The position numbers and the translations under genes were made by a program. Below are positions 54,545 to 64,000 of a stretch of 64,000 nucleotides of DNA, one piece after another. The notes under the pieces are model-generated. The model had not been told where the DNA came from and searched no databases. It saw only the letters and a list, made by a program, of their open reading frames with translations. The DNA lies in contig CALSRO010000001.1 in the NCBI GenBank assembly GCA_943788775.1, positions 62,001-126,000 on the forward strand, written 5' to 3'. Source of the DNA: an uncultured Flavobacteriales bacterium (GTDB lineage: Bacteria > Bacteroidota > Bacteroidia > Flavobacteriales_G > Salibacteraceae). How positions within the stretch are numbered: the first letter of the stretch is position 1; each line of letters begins with the position of its first letter.

Positions 54545-57025
54545 CTACCTCTGAATCACTATCAGTTTCGACCCTTCATACTCATTCGCTTTGATTTTTA
54601 ACGAATAGGTTCCTTCAGATAAATCTCCTACAAATAGGTTTCTGTTGCCAACTGCTGAGGTTAACGTCTCGCGCTTTACCATTCTACCGCTTATGTCAAA
54701 AAGTTCAATAGTTAGATTATTGAGGTTGTCATCATTAAAGTCAATATTGATGTTGTCGTTTGCTGGATTCGGGTATATGTGAATACTCTCCATCACAGAC
54801 TCAGGAATTCCAACTACGTTAATTGTAATGCTGTCACAAATTGTATCAGATCCACAAACGTTCGATACATATTGACAAACCTCAAACTTTCCAATCTCTG
54901 TGAAATAGTGAATAGGATTAGCTAATGTACTTACGGTGTTGTCAGAGAACGTCCATAAATAGGCATCAGCATTTTTAGATGTATCAATGAAGTTTACTTG
55001 AGACGTCACTTGCTCATAGCTGAAACCACCAGTGGGATCAACAGGGATGTTGTGTTCTTGCAATGAAACACATGGGTCTTTGGTCCATCCTTCAACGGTA
55101 ACAGTCAATTTCACATCAAATGGACCGTCCCCAACAAACGTGTGCGATGGGGCTGGAGAATTAGCAATTGGTGAACCGTCACCATAATCCCATGCGTATG
55201 CTTGCACAAATGAAGAGTTGAATGCAATCTTGTTATAAATTTTACTCTTTACAATTTCAGACGATAGTTGTTCAAACTCGACTGGTTGGTTATCGAAGTC
55301 CATACAATAAAAGCCATATTCAAAGTTGGCGTCAAGATTGAACTCAATCAATGGCTCAATTAGTACATCCATATCACAAGCGGTACCTTGGCAGTTAAAC
55401 GTTGATACACTTGCTGCAGTGACCCAAGTTGAATCATTGTATTTACCTATGGCTAATAAATCCCCTTGACCATCGTTTTCATCCCAGTCTGTTACACCGA
55501 TTTGAATTGGAACAGGATATTCTATTGTATCAAACTCAATAGTCAGGATATAGTCGTTAGTTACACCAACAGGGCGATTGAAAATTGCCGTATACCGCGT
55601 TGAATCATTATATAAGGTATCTACGATAATCTTATTAATGTGAACCTCAGATTCTGCAAGTGGGTCTCCATCAGGAAGCTTATTGCCTCCTTTATCGTAA
55701 ATCCGGCACTTCACAGGGTAACTGTTCTTAAAGAGACCTTGATGATTAGCGTAAAAACTAAAACCATGTATAATCATAGGTTGATTAACGTCAAAAATTT
55801 GGCCGATTCCATAGAGTCGCCCTGGATTACTTAACCTTAACTCTCTAACTCTCGTGTCAGTACCTCTCGCAGCGGTATATCTTACACTATCCATTCCGCA
55901 ATTCAATGCGGTGTCAGTTGCAACAGCAACATTCTTGCATTGCTTAATCTCACCACAAGAAGTTTCCATGGTTTGACATACCCAATAGGTGCCAGGCTCA
56001 AAATACTTATGATTTGGGTTTTCAGATGAGCTTGAGTTTCCATCACCGAAATCATAGTGAATGCTAGAAAACAAGCCAAATGTTTCGTTTGTGAAGTTTA
56101 CCGAAAGATTCGACTTTTTAAATGAAAAGTCTTGCTTTGGCTTTTCCTTAATAATTTGGGTAACTGAACTTTGACAAAATTGATTTGTCCAGGTAATCAT
56201 CTTGGCCGTCATTGTAGCCACATAAGGACCATTGGTAGGGTAGAAGTGAATTGGGTTTGCTAAATCGGCCACAACACCATCACCAAATACCCATCGTTGT
56301 CGATCACCAATATTGTAGAATGCATATCTGTTATACATACGACTGTCAACAATAGGTGCCCCATCATTAAAGAATTCAACTGTTTCGCCTAATTCATCAA
56401 ATAGACATTCTGGATCATTAACGAATGAGGCGTTAATATTGTACTGGATAAAAGGCTCAAAGAAAAAATCAGCATCAAATGGATCAACACTATTATATAA
56501 GTAGTCATATGACTTAATCCAACTTAGCCCCTGCTTGACACCACTTAACCATTCTTCATCTCCATCAGAACTTGTCCCATCTAGGTGATTGTGTAGAACA
56601 ACGAATGGTCCATTAGCTGGATCTGTTCTCACTACTACTGTGTAGTCGTCATCCAAATCAACTGGGGTCCATGTCACATCAACAGCATAAGATTCCATAG
56701 GTCCATCTAACGAATCTGGAATGCTCAACGTTGCTGTTCCAGAGGCTAGAACCACAGTTCCTGGAATTGAATCTTGAGTTGCTCGAACAATTTCCACAGT
56801 CACGTCTACGGTGACACCTCCAGTCGTATCGGGCTTCCAACCATAAAAGCGGGCTCCGCTAATTGTGATTTCCTGTGGACATTCATAGTATTGGAATGCT
56901 CCCGAGTTTTGATTTGGTATAAGAGTCAGAGTGTCTATTTGTGAAGCCTTTTCATAAGTGAATTTCAACGTGTCCGAGCGCATGTGGCTCGCTGGGCATG
57001 AAGTGATGTCGCAACTAAAAAACAA
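54545..57025 (-). CDS. Secreted PKD-domain protein with T9SS sorting domain (5' end frameshifted)
   Basis: About 826 residues open from TTG 57025 (ATG 56983 inside). The C-terminal 80 residues (ESIHIYPNPANDNINIDF) are a T9SS type A sorting domain. The body is two copies of one unit: a beta-sandwich part (about 1-190 and 385-555) then PKD-like domains with WVFGDG, YDFGDG and WDYGDG, WTFSDN. No signal peptide is in this frame, but a perfect one (MYRIITSIISCFLVATSLHAQ) is coded in another frame at 57054-56992; a single-base loss near 56985-57000 would explain it. Surface protein, perhaps adhesive. Unrelated to purL, which it faces. Confidence 0.8.
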   Translation of the reverse strand: MFFSCDITSCPASHMRSDTLKFTYEKASQIDTLTLIPNQNSGAFQYYECPQEITISGARFYGWKPDTTGGVTVDVTVEIVRATQDSIPGTVVLASGTATLSIPDSLDGPMESYAVDVTWTPVDLDDDYTVVVRTDPANGPFVVLHNHLDGTSSDGDEEWLSGVKQGLSWIKSYDYLYNSVDPFDADFFFEPFIQYNINASFVNDPECLFDELGETVEFFNDGAPIVDSRMYNRYAFYNIGDRQRWVFGDGVVADLANPIHFYPTNGPYVATMTAKMITWTNQFCQSSVTQIIKEKPKQDFSFKKSNLSVNFTNETFGLFSSIHYDFGDGNSSSSENPNHKYFEPGTYWVCQTMETSCGEIKQCKNVAVATDTALNCGMDSVRYTAARGTDTRVRELRLSNPGRLYGIGQIFDVNQPMIIHGFSFYANHQGLFKNSYPVKCRIYDKGGNKLPDGDPLAESEVHINKIIVDTLYNDSTRYTAIFNRPVGVTNDYILTIEFDTIEYPVPIQIGVTDWDENDGQGDLLAIGKYNDSTWVTAASVSTFNCQGTACDMDVLIEPLIEFNLDANFEYGFYCMDFDNQPVEFEQLSSEIVKSKIYNKIAFNSSFVQAYAWDYGDGSPIANSPAPSHTFVGDGPFDVKLTVTVEGWTKDPCVSLQEHNIPVDPTGGFSYEQVTSQVNFIDTSKNADAYLWTFSDNTVSTLANPIHYFTEIGKFEVCQYVSNVCGSDTICDSITINVVGIPESVMESIHIYPNPANDNINIDFNDDNLNNLTIELFDISGRMVKRETLTSAVGNRNLFVGDLSEGTYSLKIKANEYEGSKLIVIQR

Positions 57026-57054
57026 CTGATAATCGAAGTAATGATTCTATACAT
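56965..57054 (-). pseudogene. Out-of-frame signal peptide segment of the PKD-domain protein
   Basis: ATG 57054 opens a 29-codon frame: 21 residues of ideal signal peptide (MYRIITSIISCFLVATSLHAQ is 21 long: positive Arg, hydrophobic core, A-x-Ala-Gln cleavage) followed by RATCARTR and a stop. The downstream large open frame lies one base out of phase, so the two are probably one gene broken by a frameshift or read error. Confidence 0.6.
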
Positions 57055-57200
57055 ATATAGTAAACTTAAATTGTGTCAACCTGCAAGACGTTTTGTTAGG
57101 CGCAAAAGTTGACTTAACTGACCGTAAAATTATGGAATTAACCTATTATATAAATGGCGGAAAAAACAATGCATATTTGAATACAAGATATTAGGTAATT

Positions 57201-57887
57201 ATGGTAGCAATAATAACAGGTGTTTCAAGAGGAATTGGAAGGGCGACATTGGAAGAGTTTTTGACAATGGGTTACGAATGCTATGGTCTTACCCGCAATT
57301 CGAAGGTCATCGCAGATGACTTGGTAAGGAATCCTCTTGTACATATAATAGAGGTGGATTGGTCATCAATGGATGATGTGTTAGATAGAGTATTATCCTC
57401 GCTAGGCAATAAGGTAGTAAATGTGCTAGTCAATAACGCTGCGAGTATCCAGGTCCAATCATTATCATCCACCACCGCTGATAGCCTTGCTAATCAGTTC
57501 CGAGTAAATGCACTTTTGCCTTTTTTACTCTCCCAAGGTCTCTACAACCATGGGGTCTTTGCTACTAATGCACATATAGTGAACATTAGTTCGATGGCTG
57601 GATATCAAGATTCAGCCAAATTCAAGGGGCTTGGGGCTTATTCTGCTTCAAAGGCAGCCTTAATTTGTTTGACACAATCAATGGCTGCAGAATGGGGACA
57701 AGATTTGTCGATTAACTGTTTATGTCTCGGTGCAGTCAATACTGAAATGCTCAAAGCGGCATTTCCTGACTATGTTGCGCCAATAAATGACGTTCAGATG
57801 GCATCCTTTATATACCAATTTGCCACATCTGCTGCAGAAACTATGAATGGTCAAGTTATTCCAGTGAAAAAAGATGACCCAAACTAG
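57201..57887 (+). CDS. Short-chain dehydrogenase/reductase (SDR)
   Basis: 228 residues. The cofactor motif is ITGVSRGIGRATLEEF (about 5-20, TGxxxGIG); NNA in NVLVNNAASIQ; catalytic Ser in NISSMAGY and Tyr-Lys in YSASKAALICL. A complete classical SDR active site. Cofactor is probably NADP(H) because of the Arg after the first loop. Substrate unknown. It lies 214 bases before the rRNA operon start. The 57026-57200 gap upstream holds no gene that I can support, with a weak ATATTTG-like element near 57172. Confidence 0.88.
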   Translation: MVAIITGVSRGIGRATLEEFLTMGYECYGLTRNSKVIADDLVRNPLVHIIEVDWSSMDDVLDRVLSSLGNKVVNVLVNNAASIQVQSLSSTTADSLANQFRVNALLPFLLSQGLYNHGVFATNAHIVNISSMAGYQDSAKFKGLGAYSASKAALICLTQSMAAEWGQDLSINCLCLGAVNTEMLKAAFPDYVAPINDVQMASFIYQFATSAAETMNGQVIPVKKDDPN

Positions 57888-57971
57888 AAATTAATTACTT
57901 TGAAAATCAGGTTGTTATCATTAGTAGAGGTTGAAAACACCACTTTTCTTGTAATTATTTAGTGTCAGGGC

Positions 57972-58001
57972 TTGCGAGTAAATGAAATGCCCTTATATTT
58001 G
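57972..58001 (+). promoter_or_regulatory. rRNA operon promoter
   Basis: TTG at 57972-57974, 19-base spacer, TATATTTG at 57994-58001: exact TTG-N19-TAnnTTTG. It lies about 100 bases upstream of the mature 16S start. Confidence 0.85.
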
Positions 58002-58101
58002 CGCTCCCTTTGAAAGAAGGGGTAGTTCTTTGAACAGATTGAAAAGAAGAAAAGCCAGCATGTATCCTAGGGATTTACATCTGATTGTATATTAATTTTA
58101 C

Positions 58102-59628
<1,527 letters not shown>

Positions 59629-59740
59629 TAGAGAAAACAATCGATATATGTTGGCTTCTTTTCAATTTTAATAATTTTCTGAGTTGAAAATTCCGAATCC
59701 CCTTTGAGGGGAAACAGTAAGCTCGGACTCAGTAAAATAG

Positions 59741-59814
59741 AGTCCCGTAGCTCAGCTGGTTAGAGCGCTACACTGATAATGTAGAGGTCCGCGGTTCAAG
59801 TCCGCGCGGGACTA
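59741..59814 (+). tRNA. ileT: tRNA-Ile (GAT anticodon)
   Basis: 74 bases. The acceptor stem AGTCCCG pairs with CGGGACT, discriminator A; the anticodon GAT is at 59775-59777; the T-arm GGTTCAAGTCC is intact. CCA is not encoded. It is in the 16S-23S spacer, as in most rRNA operons. Confidence 0.97.
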
Positions 59815-59884
59815 CTCAATTCAAATGACAGGAGTGAAAACTCCAAATTTTGTAATGAAAAAGGTTCTTTTTCAATCATAAAAT

Positions 59885-59958
59885 GGGGGATTAGCTCAGC
59901 TGGCTAGAGCACCTGCCTTGCACGCAGGGGGTCATCGGTTCGACTCCGATATCCTCCA
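59885..59958 (+). tRNA. alaT: tRNA-Ala (TGC anticodon)
   Basis: 74 bases. Acceptor GGGGGAT with ATCCTCC (one G-U pair), discriminator A; the anticodon TGC is at 59919-59921; the T-arm GGTTCGACTCC is intact. CCA is not encoded. Second tRNA of the spacer. Confidence 0.97.
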
Positions 59959-60089
59959 CTTTAGTACAGTTTTTACTGTTCGTTCTTTTGACATGTTGGT
60001 ATAGTAATTAATGAAATGGTGCAAATCCATTCCCAACACTATTCTCATGTTGAGAATAAGTTCTTTGAAATCTTGAACAATATAATAAG

Positions 60090-62898
<2,809 letters not shown>

Positions 62899-62934
62899 GC
62901 TTTTATATTGTTCAAGATTCAAAATATTAATGAC

Positions 62935-63047
<113 letters not shown>

Positions 63048-63050
63048 CTT

Positions 63051-63087
63051 AAAAGCCTTGTATTTTTGTACAAGGCTTTTTTTTTGC
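63051..63087 (+). terminator. rRNA operon terminator
   Basis: AAAAGCCTTGTA, short loop, TACAAGGCTTTT then a T run, directly after 5S: a 12-bp perfect stem. Confidence 0.9.
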
Positions 63088-63093
63088 CATTAC

Positions 63094-64000
63094 ATGACGA
63101 ATAAACTAATAATTATATTTCTTGCTATCTCTCTGCACAAATGTGTGTCTGCACAATCCTTGGAGTCAGATAAAACATTAAGTTTTCAGAATGTATCTTC
63201 TATAGAATTTCGACCTCTCGAAATTGATGAAGTTAGTTTTGGTTATATTACTAGACCCAATACATTATATCGAAAAAAACTAATACAGGGAGATACATCT
63301 TCTATAGCTGATTCGAACTCTTATTCTCAGGCTATGTTCAACATTGGCTCGATTGCAACTCAGAATATTGGTTTTCGATTATTTCGACCAATAAACGAAA
63401 GCGGAGATTTGATGTTAAACATTTGTAGAGAATCTAATCCAGGGTGGGTAGCGAGAAGTTTCGTAAGATATACAGATATTCATTTAAAGTATTTTCAAAA
63501 AGTTGGAAAGAGAATTGAGACTCATATCAACACTGGTGTAAGTGTTCTTGACAGAGAACAAAATGGTGGAGTATTAGATTCTATTTATTATGATCTGTCT
63601 TCAAACGGAACAAATGAGCTGAATTTAATTGGTAATACATTTTTACCAGACGCTTATAACAGGCATTTTGATACATATTTGAAGGGAGGAGTGAATTATT
63701 CGTTTGCTGAAACAAACAAGACTACATTCAAGTTGGGAATTGTTGGAGGTATGCAATATCATAAGTTTAGGTATCAAGACGGAGATTTGGATACGTCATA
63801 CTACGATTATTTTACCGAAATTAATCAAGCTACTATCAACGACTCCTTCAGATTGAATGAATTTTGGATAAAACCAAATGTGCAAATTAATTATTTAGAT
63901 TCTTTACGAGGAGTTACGGGTTTCGTTAACTTGGAAATAAAACAATCCTGGTATGGATTACTAAACAATGGAAGGTCTGCTAACCCAATGAACCAAATGG
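63094..64000 (+). CDS. Outer-membrane beta-barrel (porin-like) protein, N-terminal part, runs off window
   Basis: ATG 63094 is 3 to 7 bases after the rRNA terminator. The first 302 residues are visible. A signal peptide (MTNKLIIIFLAISLHKCVSAQ) is followed by a sequence rich in aromatic, Asn and Ser residues in short amphipathic strands (GFRLFRPINESGDLMLNIC, YTDIHLKYFQKVGKRI, THINTGVSVLDREQNGG, YLKGGVNYSFAETNKTTFKLGIVGG in parts). The pattern, NxxSLYRKKL start and a long chain, recalls the putative-porin family of Bacteroidota, but I cannot be sure. No promoter is seen between the terminator and the ATG, so its expression may come from readthrough. Confidence 0.68.
   Translation, partial: MTNKLIIIFLAISLHKCVSAQSLESDKTLSFQNVSSIEFRPLEIDEVSFGYITRPNTLYRKKLIQGDTSSIADSNSYSQAMFNIGSIATQNIGFRLFRPINESGDLMLNICRESNPGWVARSFVRYTDIHLKYFQKVGKRIETHINTGVSVLDREQNGGVLDSIYYDLSSNGTNELNLIGNTFLPDAYNRHFDTYLKGGVNYSFAETNKTTFKLGIVGGMQYHKFRYQDGDLDTSYYDYFTEINQATINDSFRLNEFWIKPNVQINYLDSLRGVTGFVNLEIKQSWYGLLNNGRSANPMNQM

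Overview
The window is chromosomal DNA of a member of the Bacteroidota, most likely a marine-type Flavobacteriales (Cryomorphaceae/Crocinitomicaceae-like; family level is a guess from 16S wording). Supporting signs are: TTG-N19-TAnnTTTG promoters in front of rpsF and the rRNA operon; secreted proteins ending in type IX secretion (T9SS) sorting domains; a GH92 mannosidase; a DnaX without the zinc module, as in Flavobacteriia; lack of Shine-Dalgarno sequences; and frequent ATGA-type gene overlaps. No phage, insertion sequence, integron or CRISPR array is visible.

Layout. 1-3644 (minus): exported GH92 glycosidase with two small exported proteins, preceded by a cupin protein. 3732-9138: an unknown exported protein (minus), then an M48 metalloprotease, an apparently frameshifted polytopic membrane protein and a methyltransferase (plus). 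9109-17634 (minus): an eight-gene, almost fully overlapping operon for a Wzx/Wzy-type surface polysaccharide (flippase, polymerase, two glycosyltransferases, ligase/polymerase-like protein, initiating sugar-phosphate transferase, nucleotidyltransferase-fold protein, epimerase-like protein), with a divergent Wzz-like chain-length protein at 17719-18579. 18641-23174 (minus): a flavin amine-oxidase-like protein, then a tightly overlapping trio of VanX-like D,D-dipeptidase, alanine/ornithine-type racemase and DUF1611/DgcN-like protein, plus two very small proteins. 23345-31348 (minus): an unknown protein, monomeric isocitrate dehydrogenase, an M16 protease and dnaX.

31482-42437 (plus): a large T9SS adhesin-like protein, the rpsF-rpsR-rplI ribosomal operon, aconitase, hemE, an OmpA-family protein, a UMF1-type transporter and L-2-hydroxyglutarate oxidase. 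42438-52062: a conserved hypothetical (minus), ppk1-ppx polyphosphate pair (plus), then minus-strand barrel protein, acyl-CoA synthetase, CAP-domain protein, lipoprotein amidohydrolase and a polytopic membrane protein. 52237-57887: purL, a duplicated PKD-domain T9SS protein whose signal peptide sits in another frame, and a short-chain dehydrogenase. 58102-63047: a complete rRNA operon (16S, tRNA-Ile, tRNA-Ala, 23S, 5S) with processing stems and a terminator, followed by the start of an outer-membrane protein gene running off the window.

The most interesting group for follow-up is the DUF1611-racemase-VanX-like trio, which looks like a D-amino-acid or cell-wall dipeptide module. Smaller points are two likely frameshifts, an icd promoter lying in the loop of the upstream gene's terminator, and a 38-residue basic protein. 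Most of the rest is ordinary housekeeping content. All family names are from reading the sequence, without database searches.
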